From: Arcuatula senhousia
Lineage: Eukaryota; Mollusca; Bivalvia; Mytilida; Mytilidae
Reading direction: 5' to 3'
DNA: 64,000 nt
NCBI GenBank assembly: GCA_963971305.1
Contig: OZ020307.1
Coordinates: 49,473,702-49,537,701 of the forward strand
Shown here: positions 32,101-43,200 of the stretch, piece by piece
Layout of the letters: the number at the start of each line of letters is the position of its first letter
How positions within the stretch are numbered: the stretch's first letter is position 1
Position numbers and translations under genes: made by a program
Notes under the pieces: generated by a model
Told to the model about the DNA's origin: nothing
Database searches by the model: none
What the model saw: only the letters and a program-made list of their open reading frames with translations

Positions 32101-35100
32101 TTTCACTTGCAAAAATATCTGCTTTCTGATTCTGAAAAATTACTCTAGATTTTACATCACTATACATATTTTTTATAACTTTCAAAAATTTTCCATCAAT
32201 ATTATTCAATATAAGTTTATGAAGCAGAGAATTTCTGTGTACAAATTCGAAAGCTTTTTCAAAGTCAACAAATGCAACATATAACTTTTTCTTTCTCAAA
32301 CGTAATAATTCATACAATGCATATAAAGAAAAGATATGATCATTTGTGGAGTATCCCTGTCGAAAGCCTGCTTGATTCTCACATAATATATTTAATTCAT
32401 CTGTAAAATCACTCAATCGTTGATTGAGGATCGATGTAAAAACCTTTCCCAAACAAGACAATAAGGTAATCGGCCTATAGTTCTTGGCCTCAAGCGAGCT
32501 ACCCTTATTTTTATATATAGGAACTATATTCCCTATCAACCAGGCCTCCGGCAGAATACCTGTATCAAAAATCATATTGAAAAAATAAACATATACATCA
32601 ATAATTGCATCAAGCGATGAAGCAATATATTCATTGATAACTTTGTCTTCTCCTGACGATTTATTATTCTTCGCCTTTTTTACCGCAGAGATGATTTCAT
32701 CCCTAGTAATAGAACTATTCAGTGTCTCATTAGTGGACTCTGAATCTAATCTACTATCTATATCGAATTCATCAGCATAATTATTCATATTTATATTTTT
32801 TAAAAAGTCAAACAAAGTTTCAATGGATATATCGCTTGGAGCTGATCGCTGTGTCTTATTAAAATATTTCCAAAACTCTCTTGGATTCGTAGTTCTTAAT
32901 TGTTTCATTTTATTTTTCATATCTTCGTTTTGTTTTTTAATATTCTTATCCAACATGAAATAACCACAATTCAAAACTTTATGTAAAAAGACGTCAAATA
33001 TTGAGAAGTCCTTTACTGCAATTTCATCAACTAATTTTGTTTTTAGTCATTTTTTTTCTCATTTTTGCCACGAATCTTTGTTTCAGATTCAACATCAAGC
33101 CTTGTACCCTCTGCTAGATCAAATGATTCGTCAAACACAGGAGGTAAATAAGTTTAACAATATGCAAGCCTAAGTGGTACCTGGGGGGTGGGGGGTTCCA
33201 CATGAATAAAGGTTAAATGATACTAAGAATGTCATATACATGATCTAATCGTGACGATGCAGGGCAAACCTCGCTGGCCAGTAAAAAGGCACTAATTTGT
33301 AAAATGTCTGCAAAAATTTTCACAGACGGTCGTAGTTGTTAAAACCTTGGTTAAACCAAGAATTGTATAAACTTTTCTAAACTTTACTTAGACGGTCGAA
33401 ATTGTTAAAACTTTGGTTGTAACAGAATTGGCTTAAACCTACCTTAACTTTACCGTTGGCTATTCAAACATGTTCGAAATTTACTTTGCTGATCTTTGCA
33501 GTGCATTTTTGATGATGTCAAAATATAAATGTCTGATGCATTACTGAGTATATGCCAAAATTTGACTTAAAAATCAAAATATTGAACGAGAATCACATTA
33601 ATAAAATTTAAGTTATTAAACGAGAATTAAACGTATTAAAAATGAAAATTTAATGTACAGAGATCTAAGGCAGGAACAAGTTCTTGTAGCATTCTCACAC
33701 TCTAGTGGGTGGATGTAATAACACAGTGTTTGTATCAGTTCGTTAGTCTAATAGGTTTATAAAATGTATTTATAACTTTCCATTGAATATAAAGACAGAA
33801 CACGTGTGTTTTTATTTTATACGCAAGTATGTGTGAATGTTTTACAGGCATAATAGCGGGCGTGCTCTGTGCCATAGTACTTGCTGTTGCAGTTATTGTC
33901 AGTGGTCTTATCATTAGCAGAAGGTAAGATTGGGGTTCCAAAAAAAGCAAAGAGGTACCAAGGGGACATTCGAGTGTCAAAAATTCGAAACTATTCGACA
34001 AAACCAGTAGCAGCACAAAGAAAAACTAATCCGTGTTGTCGACAATATAATTTAGCTCGCCATTTTACGAAAATTTTAATCACAGCACACAATGAAATAT
34101 AAAAAAAACGACTAAACCTACCATGTACATGAAAACGGTTAGAATAATTGTAAAGCAGTATGTGGGTAGAACAGATTTATTTAACACATTAATGCTGGTA
34201 ATGATTTGAGTTTACTTCACATGAGAAAATAGAGACTGACTACTTATTAGACGCGAACATAAAGTTCCTAGAATACAATTTATGAGCTTTATACGTTAAA
34301 AATATTACAGCGTATAACCTCAATGTATCTTTATTGAAGCTATTTAAGCTTTGTACGAATGTTAATTCTAAATTGAAGGCTTGTAACACAGTCAAAGAAC
34401 CAGTGTAATGGAATCAGAGATTGGACCGCCTCGGTACTCTATATATTTGAATTGTTTATCTGAATCAACGGCACTTGCTACATGTACATGTTTATGTACA
34501 TTAATGTCAAATTTGAAATTATAAGGACCAAACATGATTTTTGTAACATTAATATGTAGTCTTTTTTTTAGAATATAAAGTTCTCCCTTTTTCAGATACA
34601 ATATCAAAGTTCCTTGCATTGACAAGATACCTCTACCTCGTGATTTGAAAGTCAATTCATGTTTTGGGCGTCGCAGAGGACACGAGGATATTAATTCCCC
34701 GCTTGACGAGGCAGATCAAACCTCAACATACAACGATCTAACCTCAAATAGAGACAGTCATATTTATAAGGAAATGACAAACCAAAGCTCGTATCATACG
34801 CCTGCGGATCCTAATAGAGACCGTTCTTATATGACTGTGTATAATCCAGTTGAAGGTGAAAACCACGTGGTATCTGATAATGGAATTAGCAACGGGGCAT
34901 ATGAGGATGTTAGAAAAAGAACTTTAATCAGAAAAACAGACAATATTTCTTCTGAAAATGTACTGTCTGACAACTATTCTATTGCACAGAGCTTAACAAA
35001 CAGTCAGGACTCGAACATCCGACAAAGTCACGATGTTGATCATCACGTGATAGAATATGCAAATATAAATATGACTAATAGGAATGACGATATTTTGTTG

Positions 35101-35148
35101 GAATCCAATGAAGTCTACGATCTTGCTAAACCAATTCCGAAAGACTAA
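26083..35148 (+). CDS. Gene C: DUF3011-like receptor with ITIM-like tail
   Basis: Six exons: 26083-26155, 28536-28763, 29220-29258, 33087-33143, 33848-33923 and 34596-35148. All introns are GT-AG, phases 1,1,1,1,2; the total is 341 residues in one intact frame. Domains are a signal peptide, a Cys-containing domain resembling DUF3011, two short stalk exons, a transmembrane helix and a 183-residue tail. STYNDL and IEYANI fit the ITIM consensus (S/I/V/L)xYxx(I/V/L); SYMTV, AYEDV and VYDLA are further tyrosine motifs. ITIMs recruit SH2 phosphatases in animal receptors, so an inhibitory or adaptor-recruiting role is inferred. A LINE sits inside the intron 29259-33086. The exon layout matches genes A and D. 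Confidence 0.78.
26300..26490 (-). repeat. Dispersed repeat U, copy without retrozyme
   Basis: GTCAAAAGTCCGAACGGG and AACAACGCGAACTCAAGTCG match the minus-strand copy at 62786-63470. Unlike that copy, it has no hammerhead repeat inside, only a short AC-rich link. Confidence 0.6.
27943..28045 (-). repeat. Eroded retrozyme fragment
   Basis: CCAAACACCACATGAACATG and the following AACCAAAATATGCCAAGCTGG align with the non-ribozyme part of the retrozyme unit (around 62957-63030), with about one difference in five. The hammerhead itself is missing. Confidence 0.5.
28536..28763 (+). CDS. Gene C exon 2, DUF3011-like domain
   Basis: A 228-nt exon, phase 1 at both ends, after CTCTTTTTCAG. It encodes about 76 residues with six or more cysteines; the landmarks YKTCQV, IRVLEQRSGSTGC, ESYGF, DIWVDLGCRASF and VCY agree with the DUF3011 pattern as I remember it (mainly described from bacteria). 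No activity is known for this family, so ligand binding is only a guess from its position in a receptor. Confidence 0.68.
29220..29258 (+). CDS. Gene C exon 3, short stalk
   Basis: A 39-nt exon, phase 1 at both ends, between TTTTGTAG and a GTAAGT donor; Ser, Thr and Pro rich. Gene D has an exon of exactly the same length and phase at 44175-44213. Confidence 0.6.
29596..30480 (-). pseudogene. C-terminal part of LINE protein, frameshifted
   Basis: The frame starting at about 30480 contains QIDMFDKAVAPILLY.SEEWGFE and continues to about 30170, where a frameshift leads into the frame that ends at 29596. That second part has FRCGNHRLPVETGTWH, LCHLCGS and GDEFHYLLKC, the Cys-His C-terminal motif usual in such LINE proteins. 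It is the continuation of the RT ORF beyond the inserted repeat. Confidence 0.75.
30483..31640 (+). mobile_element. AGCTCACC-family repeat, full-length copy inside the LINE
   Basis: The copy starts AGCTCACCTTGCCGAAGGCA with a clean terminal hairpin, then GTCCGTCGTCCGTCGTC, then two about 0.5-kb units (from about 30556 and 31061), and ends GGCTCCTGGGAGCC at about 31633. It interrupts the LINE frame. No target duplication is clear. Confidence 0.8.
31634..32974 (-). pseudogene. LINE reverse transcriptase domain
   Basis: An open stretch of 446 residues read on the minus strand. RT motifs in order: NYRPITLLSCLGK, NQAGFRQG, AFVDFEKAFE (motif A Asp), GVRQGENLSP, LLYADDTVLL (catalytic YADD), and KTKIMVF. 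These copy the element RNA into DNA in an intact LINE. The RT core looks uninterrupted, but there is no endonuclease and the C-terminus is displaced by an insertion, so the element is dead. Confidence 0.85.
33087..33143 (+). CDS. Gene C exon 4, Ser-rich stalk
   Basis: A 57-nt exon, phase 1 at both ends, after TTTGTTTCAG, encoding about 19 Ser-rich residues. It begins ATTCAAC like the gene D exon at 56478, supporting homology. Confidence 0.6.
33848..33923 (+). CDS. Gene C transmembrane exon
   Basis: A 76-nt exon, phase 1 in and phase 2 out, encoding IIAGVLCAIVLAVAVIVSG and a basic end. The AGVLC.I motif is shared with gene D's transmembrane exon. Confidence 0.8.
34596..35148 (+). CDS. Gene C cytoplasmic tail exon
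   Basis: It begins after CCTTTTTCAG, completes the split Arg codon and encodes 183 residues to TAA 35146-35148. Tyrosine motifs in order: STYNDL, HIYKEM, SYMTVY, AYEDV, NYSIA, IEYANI (also YxN, a Grb2-type site), VYDLAKP. The first part is homologous to the whole tail of gene D, and the final block to gene A's TYELAKP. Confidence 0.8.
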
Positions 35149-35269
35149 CAATGAAACCTGCTTTTCGTAATATGTGCAATTATTATATATTTTTTCTTCT
35201 ATAATACATCTGTTTGAATGGATTTGTTCAAATACATAGGACATGCATTATCTATGAATATCATATTTG

Positions 35270-35785
35270 TCACGCCTACGAAGCAGAGCGGGACATAAGT
35301 GTTACTTTACCGGCGGCGACATATCTCAAGAACTATAAGTCCTAGGTTGATGAAACTTAATATGCATATGCCCCAGTAGTAGCTTAGCACAGTTGCATCC
35401 CCATCTTTTGACCTTGACCTTGATTTTACGATTGAGTGACTGTCAATACATATAATATCAAGGGCAAGGTTTTGCAAGCATCTCCATATCTCCAGAACTA
35501 TAAGTCCTAGGTTGATGAAACTTGGTATGCATATGTCCCAGTAGCTATATAGTAACTTATCACAGGTGCATCCCCAACTCTTTACCTTGACCTTGATTTT
35601 CTGGTTAAGTGACTTTGATTATTTTTGTTGCATGTATTAGCAATGTTTAAGTTCTATAAACACCTTTTGATCTGAGAAACTGAAAATACTTATAATTGCA
35701 AAATATAGTGGAAGTAAGAAAGAATAATGGTTTCTGATGGTGCCGGCAGACGAGACATACTTTAGTGTTAACTTTTGTTGCTTAA
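35270..35785 (-). repeat. Dispersed repeat S, short copy with two about 165-bp units
   Basis: AACTATAAGTCCTAGGTTGA occurs twice (about 35333 and 35498) in a tandem pair. The right edge (GACGAGACATACTTTAGTG then TTAAC) is the reverse complement of the left edge of the element at 47190, marking one family. Confidence 0.6.
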
Positions 35786-36026
35786 TAGGTTACTATATAC
35801 TTAACAAGCAATCCGATTTGGAACGTATCGACCAATCAGATAAGCTACTACAACTAAAAATCTAAATTGTCAAATTCATTCATGAAAGCAACTTCAAACG
35901 ATATATATATATATATCTGCTTCAGAAACAGGAAAATATATATATTTTTTTAATAACTTTATATATAAAATTGCACAGAGTCCAGAATTGTTAAAAAATA
36001 AAAATTTTCACTTCATGTGCTTTTTT

Positions 36027-36829
36027 ACCTCACCCGGCCAAAGGCCATGTGACCTAATGCCATCACTATGCGTCCGTCCTCGTCCGTTAACAATTTTAAA
36101 AATCTTCTTGTCTAAAACTACTGAATCAATTGGACTGAAACTTGATAGGAATGATATATGACATGTTGGGTACAAACGATCCTCATTTTAAATTGATCCG
36201 CTAAAAAACATGGCTGCCGTTGCTGAAAATAAAACAGGGGGTAAAGCAGCAGTTTTTTGCAAATAACTCAAAAATGGTGACAGATATCAAAATTCTGGCA
36301 TAGGGTAAAACTGATCAGCACGTCAATATCTACCTAACCTGAAATTTTGAAGAAATTCCAACAAATTAACAAATTTCGTGTGTTTTGGACTTATTTTGTC
36401 TTATATCTCAAAAACTACATGTATATAAGATATTGAAGTTATTTTTATTGCATATAATTCAGCTAAGTAAGCTCTACAAAATTATCCCCTGTGTTAAAAT
36501 TGTCAGATGACCCCTGATGGTCCCTTAAATGCCAAAAATAGTGGTCTTAGCCTTATAAATTGTAAACGAAAGAAGATATGGAAAAGGTTTTGCATGCCTA
36601 AATGATGAGATAATTGAGCTCTTCAAAATTGTCCATTAGATCCAAATTGACAGCTGACTCCTTATGGGGGTTTTGGCCCTTTAAATGTAAACAATAGTCT
36701 TCATTGGATTGATGTATGTATAAAATAGTGTTTATTCTAAGATTTGGTTAGTGAAATGCAAACTATTGCAAACAGAGAAATGCTTTTGCTTGCCAGTATA
36801 TTATATATTATATATTTTTTTTATTTTCT
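36027..36829 (+). repeat. AGCTCACC-family copy, diverged
   Basis: Starts ACCTCACCCGGCCAAAGGCC; the terminal hairpin is still formed with GGCC/GGCC pairing. It runs through the CAAATAACTCAAAAATGG and GATGACCCCTGATGG blocks and has no proper 3' end before the next copy begins. Confidence 0.7.
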
Positions 36830-37696
36830 AGCTCACCTGGACCGAAGGTCCAAGTGAGCTATTGCCATCACTTGGCGTCCGTCGTCGTCGTTAACTTTTC
36901 TTTGAAAATCTTTTCCTCCGAAACGACCGAAGGGATTGCTTTGAAACTTTGCACGATTCATCTATGGGATGTCTTCTACCAAGATTGCACAAATGGTGAC
37001 CGGCGTCTAAACAACATGGCCGCCGTTACTTAAAATAGACCAGGGTGGTCAGACTACTGTTTTTGGCTTGTAAATCAAAAAGTATAAGAGATAGATGAAA
37101 TCTGATACCACGCTGCTGATTCAGCATCAAAAGCTCTACAAAAGTCACCATTGAGTCGAAGTTGTCAGGTGACCGCTTATAGGAGTTACGGTCCCTTAAA
37201 GGTGAAAAAAAGCATTTTGTTCATGTTTTATGAATATAAAATGAAAACTATTACAGATAGAGAAAAGTTGTTGCTTGCTTAAATGTTCAGCTCATTTAGC
37301 TCAACAACAGTCTCCATAGGGTCGAAATCGTCAGATGACCCCTTATAGGGATAACAGCCCCCAAAATAATGTTCTTTTAATTATTTGGCCAATAGAATGA
37401 AAACTATAGCAGATAGAGAGAAACTGTTGCTTGCTTAAATGTTCAGCTCATTTAGCTCTTCAAAAGTCTCTATAGGGTCGAAGTTATCAGATGACCCCTT
37501 ATAGGGGTTATAACCCCCAAAATAATGTTCTTTCATGTTTTTGTCCTATAGAATGAAAACTATAGCAGATAGAGAGAAACTGTTGCTTGCTTAATTTTCA
37601 GTTCATTTAGCTCTACAAAAGTTTTCATATGTCAAAATTGTCAGATGACCCCTTATAGGGGTTATGACAGTTCAGGCTCCTGGGAGCCTCTTGTTT
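36830..37696 (+). mobile_element. AGCTCACC-family copy, complete ends
   Basis: Starts AGCTCACCTGGACCGAAGGT with a perfect hairpin, has three repeats of the CAGATAGAGA.AAA.TGTTGCT block and ends GGCTCCTGGGAGCCTCTTGT. No coding capacity. Confidence 0.78.
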
Positions 37697-40158
37697 CATT
37701 TCTGGTCAGTCGAAGTTTCCTCCCTTTCCTCATAATAGATTTAACTGTATCCCGAAGTAAAATGGTATAGAGTTAAGGCGCTTTGGCTGTTGTTAACAAT
37801 AAAATTTCAGAAAAATTCTCTAAAAATAGCAAAACACACGACAATTAAAATTTGGCGTGCATCAACGTGCATACATCAAATAATTTGAAACTTGGTATTT
37901 TTACAGAAAGTGCACAGATAAATACGAAGGATACCACTTCTCATTTCATCTACGCTAGGGTCACCATTAATTTTAGAAGTGAAATTTCTACAAAATTACA
38001 AATCTATTAATGAAATGTTTCGTTGAAGTAGCTAAATCAGATCTGGAACGTATGTGAAAATAGTCCTAAGAATTTCAAATGTAGGTGTTTCAAATTTCAA
38101 TATTTTTCTTAAAAATTAGAATTTGTGTAAAAACTTCATGGATTTGGTTATTAATATATATGAGTACCACAGACATATAAAATCTATTGAGTTGCATGCT
38201 TTTATGGTGTTTTTTTTCCAGAACCTATTCTTCAGTCATATCCGCTCCGGAAAATGTTCTATTTCTTGCCTCCTCCTTAACGAAATGACGTTTCTTTCTC
38301 TCAAGTCTTGTACTTGTATTTCAGTGATGATTCACCGTATGATAGGGAACCAGAGGATATGTACTCTTTAGGGTAAATTGTCTGGTAGCCTCAAAACATT
38401 TTCAATTTTGGTTGCTTTCAGAGGGTAGTTTCTAACCTTTAATACCTTTAATTACAGTTATAACAAAACTTACATGTATATATCAGGTTATAAAGGAAAC
38501 AGAACTAGCCTTTAGTATGGAAATTATTTAGGGTTCGTAAATTACAAAATTACAAAAACAAACAATGTGGGAAAAGGGGAACAACTCAAATGTTGAAGGC
38601 AAAATTATAGAAGAATCTGTGTACGCGACATACAGGTGATTGATTTATTTTCTGACCAGCTATGATAAAGCATGACTTCCCCTCTTTTTTAAATCTTTAA
38701 ATTGAACTGAAATTGGAAATATAGATACTTTAATCTAGTTTAAATACTATGCAAGTTAAACATTGTAGAAATGGTTAAAAGATGCTTGTGGTTGTTGGTT
38801 TGCTCAAAGTTTCTATAAAATGTAGTTTGGGTGTAGTTTTTGAAATAATTTTATAAATTCGAAAGTTGGAAGCAGACAATAATTTCATCATCACCTCTTT
38901 TGCAAAAATAAAGCGCGCAGTTTTGTTTTTGTATTTCAAAAAAATATTAATTTCACATCATTATTAAATATAATACAAAATTCTTTGTCATGGAAAAAAG
39001 TTTAATATGTCTCGTATCTTTCTTTGCTTTCAGACTGTAAATAATTGTATCGAATTTGTCATCTTCAAATCAAACTAACACACACCGAACCCATTTTTGA
39101 TCAGATCAGATAATAAACAAATTTAAACAACCAAAACTTCAAAGAGCAGCAGGAACTCAAGACGAAAAGAAAGTGAAAAGGGGTCACGGGTCCCTGAATG
39201 GTAAGCAGTTCAACATTGCTTTCTCATCTCACGAACTGTGTTACACGGTTTTATCCAGGCTGATGACAAACGTCTGAAAGGTGTCAATTTACAGTTGAGA
39301 TATATTCAAACTTCGATCTCTACTGTCAAGATACTCATGACTCTTCTGGAACTGTTATAACCCTGGACAGCATCTCTCATAAACTTTCATAATTCATGAA
39401 GTAGATCGCCAAAAACTGATCTATGGCAGGACAAAGCTTATGATAAACTGCCCTAGAACTGTCAGCAAAACAGAATTATAAGAGGTTCCTGACAGGTAAA
39501 AATGTTCTCAAGATATGTTAGAACTGATCACTTTACTTTACTCAAGGTACTTTGAACAGCGACGAACATGTACATGTAATATCAGGTGAATACATGAATG
39601 TCCTCCATTTATCACTCTCAAAATTAAAACTAAGAGAAATTAAAGTGAATACTATTAAAATATACATTTTAGTTACTTGTCGGTATATATTTAACTGTAT
39701 GATCATTATAATTCTTTATTATCATGTAAAATGTTCTATCTTATTTCTTCATCAATTCCTTTTAGCCTAATGTATTAAAAAAAATATTATGCTTCGATTG
39801 TATTAGGCTTAACCATTTAATTTCTCAAGCAAAACACGTTTTACATGTATGAAGAATATTTTTTATACACAAGGTTATTGACCATTAAATAATTATAAAA
39901 GTGGGGATATTTTAGATCATGCCTGTTGTACCATTGATTCAAAATTTACTTCCTTATCGATTCAGTACATTGTCCTACATTCTTTGTTTTGTATTTATGA
40001 TGAAAACGAAGTGCCAATTTCCTTTGAATGAATAGATAATTTGTCGTTTTACGTTCTAGCAACATTAAAACATATATGTCAATTCCACTGGAGAGAGAAA
40101 TCAGTGTTTATTTTTTTCCAAATCCTCAGCTTATACTTTATTTTTAATGCAGTTCAAA
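37697..40158. other. Intergenic, no supported feature
   Basis: AT-rich sequence between genes C and D. The ORFs seen are short and without motifs. The promoter and 5' untranslated region of gene D should be near its right edge. Confidence 0.35.
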
Positions 40159-40228
40159 ATGAATCGTGTTATATGTATATGCTTTACTATATACTTGATT
40201 ATCACGAGGAACCTGATTCTTGCTAGTG
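40159..40228 (+). CDS. Gene D exon 1, signal peptide
   Basis: ATG 40159 opens 23 residues with a hydrophobic core (ICICFTIYLII) and a LASG end, then a GTATGT donor in phase 1. Confidence 0.65.
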
Positions 40229-43200
40229 GTATGTGTATTTTTTAACCTTAATGTTAACATTTCAACTTCTCATTTCACAAATACATGTTGGTCTTTTTAA
40301 GTAAATTTACCTTTGTATAATGGGCGGTGGACTCGTTTCAAGAAAAATGGATTAGACGGATTCCCCTGTGTCTTTGGTAACATTTACATTGTTATAATAA
40401 TACTTATAGTTTGTTTACATTCGGTACAAAACTCTTTAAACATACTGCATATATCTTCAGATTACCAGAAATTTTTGACAAAGTTGTCTTTTCAATATTT
40501 TCTGGTTTTTTTTTTTTTTTTTTTTTTAAGAGTGGGCCTTTGTTTGACTATTACACGACTCGATTTGAATGCTGGCCTAGTTGATTTGTTTGTTTTATGT
40601 CCGGGTAACAGTCATGACAGTATTACAGTCATTATCAGGACAAGAACTAATTAAAACAACAAATTGAATTGTGTAGACCCACCCAGGAAACAGCACCCTT
40701 AACAGAGACCCATGTATGTCATACAAAAAGGGTCAATGTACGACCACTAACCTGAAGGAAAACAAACCAGCTTTCAATACAAGCCAACGTACCCTCAACG
40801 CAGCCTAGGCTATTGCACCCAGAAAGTGACGAACCGCTTCCCCAACAATTTAGCACAATCTGGAACCCTCACCCATGGTGACTGACATTGAAGAACCCTT
40901 ATCTGAAATGAGGCCATAGTAGTCGGAACACTTACCTGTGTGGGATATAACCAATTCTTACCCAATTCACATAAGCATCATTTGATGAGAGAGAAAATGT
41001 GGTTTGGGTGGAAAATTTATTTTTCAAAGGCGTCGAGTCATTTTTTTTCATTACTTTCATTATTTTTTATGGCAAAAAACCTTTTTCAGAATATTTTTTT
41101 TCTTACCCTCTGCTGCCAAAATATTTTTTTCATCAAAAATAATTTTCAAATTTTTTTTTAGGAAAAAACCAAGGCCCCCTCTTCAAGTTAAATGGTCCGT
41201 CCCTTATAACACCATTGACATTGCTTTGTTGTGTCCTTTTCTCTATTTAGGATCATAGTTTGGTCATTTTGTTATTACATGTACCATTATCTAAAAAGCT
41301 AGTTATTCTCGATTCATTCTTTGTAGGTAGCAGGGATAAAAGCACCTGTAGTAGTGTTCGTTACAAAAAAGGTAAAGTTGAAAATATCGATAAGGACACT
41401 AAACAGCAGAGAATGTTTTGAATATTTGTGACTCTATATCTATTATAAAAAAGGTTCTCTTACAGTCAGGAGCGGACTCTCTACCCAAAGATAATTGCAT
41501 TTATTTGTCAACGTGCGAGCATTGGCAAACCTGTTATTCAGGGAAAAAACATCGAAGGATGGAGAGATCATTTAACCTAGACTTTCTCGGAAGGAGAACC
41601 CTTTTTCCCAATGAAATTAAGCGCAGCGTTTTGATTTGCAATGACGGGGAAAGTCACGTCGAAATTTAACTAACACCCAAATGATCATGATTACATGAAT
41701 TAAATTGGCACATGCAATCTAAACCACCGAGATACTGTTGATAAATATGTAAATTAATGAATGGGAGAAAATTGAACTTTTTACGCCCACATCTTGTAAA
41801 ATCTATGGAAGTTCCTAACATTATGATATAACTTGTAATTTTGTTCTGAGATCAACTGCATGACTGTGCGGTCTGCTTTGCCTTGTGTCACCAATACATC
41901 TAAGTTTACCCGCTTTGTCACAAATTCTTTTGTGTTTGGAATCATGCATATAGGTTCGCTTATTATATAACTATTCAGCAGATTTTTTTAAAATTTAGAT
42001 TATTAAAACACGAAGATTATTTTACATGTACTACATTGGTATCCTTAGAACGTTTGTAGTAGTTTTAAGTACCACTTTTTATAATAATCATGCAAAGAGC
42101 GATTCATGGGTGGAAAGCTTACATCAATTTATTTTTTATGTGTTACTCCTACTAGCACCCTGCTTTGATCTTCTGTGCTCTATTTCCAAACTAAACCTGG
42201 TCTTGAGAGAAAAAAAATATATATAGAATGCATTGGAAAAATGTAAGAAAGGGAGATAACTCTTAAAATTGTCAATTATTTCAGTAGAAACCCTTGTAAC
42301 AAGTGGCAGGATTTCTCACAAGATCAGGCAGTTATGAGCAAATTGTTATTTATTTCTTATCGTATATACTTTAAACTACCGTATCTGTCGTTAAAAATAA
42401 ACCACTGTAGCCTTTTTATCGATGAATCACTTTTCTTCAATTTTGCATGGTTCTTATGTATAGCAACCTGTTCGACACAATTAGTTTGAACTTTCAAACT
42501 GGGATCGTTTAATTTAAAATCTATTTGAAATTCAAGTTTTTGTTTTAAGTGCTTTTGATGAGTCTTTGAAATTAAACGCAGTGTTTAATTTTGTTAATAA
42601 TTTTGTTTTCATTTTGGTATAAATGTTCATATATAATACCCACAAATCGAATGCTATTTATATAAATATTTTTAAAGCATTCGAATTTGATTATTTATAT
42701 TATATACATTAACAGCTGTTTGTCTCGGTAAAACATTGGATATTAAATGTAAGAACGATACATGGATTTTAATCAACTACGGTAATTTTGGGCGAGAAGA
42801 TGGTTTTACTTGTCTACAATGGACAAGAACTGAAGACTTTACCTGTGACAGCAGTAACGAGACCACAGAAATTTTAAATAGAGAATGTTCAGCACAGCAA
42901 AGCTGTAATAAAACAGTGTTCATAGACGTATTCAGTCCACTTAAGTGTTTGGGAATAGCAAAATACATGTATCTGATAGTGGTCTATCAGTGTTTACCAC
43001 CGTCATGTTTCCGTGAGTACATTTCAATTATTCATATTTTTTTTTAAATATTGTGTGAAAATACATTAAGAAAATCGTCTTCGTGAGTATATCATGATGA
43101 GTTTTGTCCCGGTCCGTTGAGTTTCACCGAAATTATGGCCCTTGGATTTTATAGAAATAATAGTTTTCGGGACTTTTTGCACATGCTTGCAGATATTTTT

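Larger units (their letters stand above)
29484..33040 (-). mobile_element. 5'-truncated LINE, split by an AGCTCACC element
   Basis: Read on the minus strand: the reverse transcriptase part (32974 to 31634), an inserted AGCTCACC repeat (31635 to 30483), the rest of the protein (about 30480 to 29596) and a short 3' tail ending in AATAAAATCATTCATTCATG at 29484. The endonuclease region is missing, so the copy is 5'-truncated near 33040. The protein style and ATTC-type tail suggest a jockey/CR1-group LINE. The copy lies antisense in an intron of gene C. Confidence 0.8.

Noticed and set aside
41418..41669. 83-residue ORF with several Cys in the gene D intron
   Set aside because: The frame does not fit phase 1 splicing with gene D (it hits TAA), and no family motif was recognised. 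It could be a relic of something else, but nothing supports a call.
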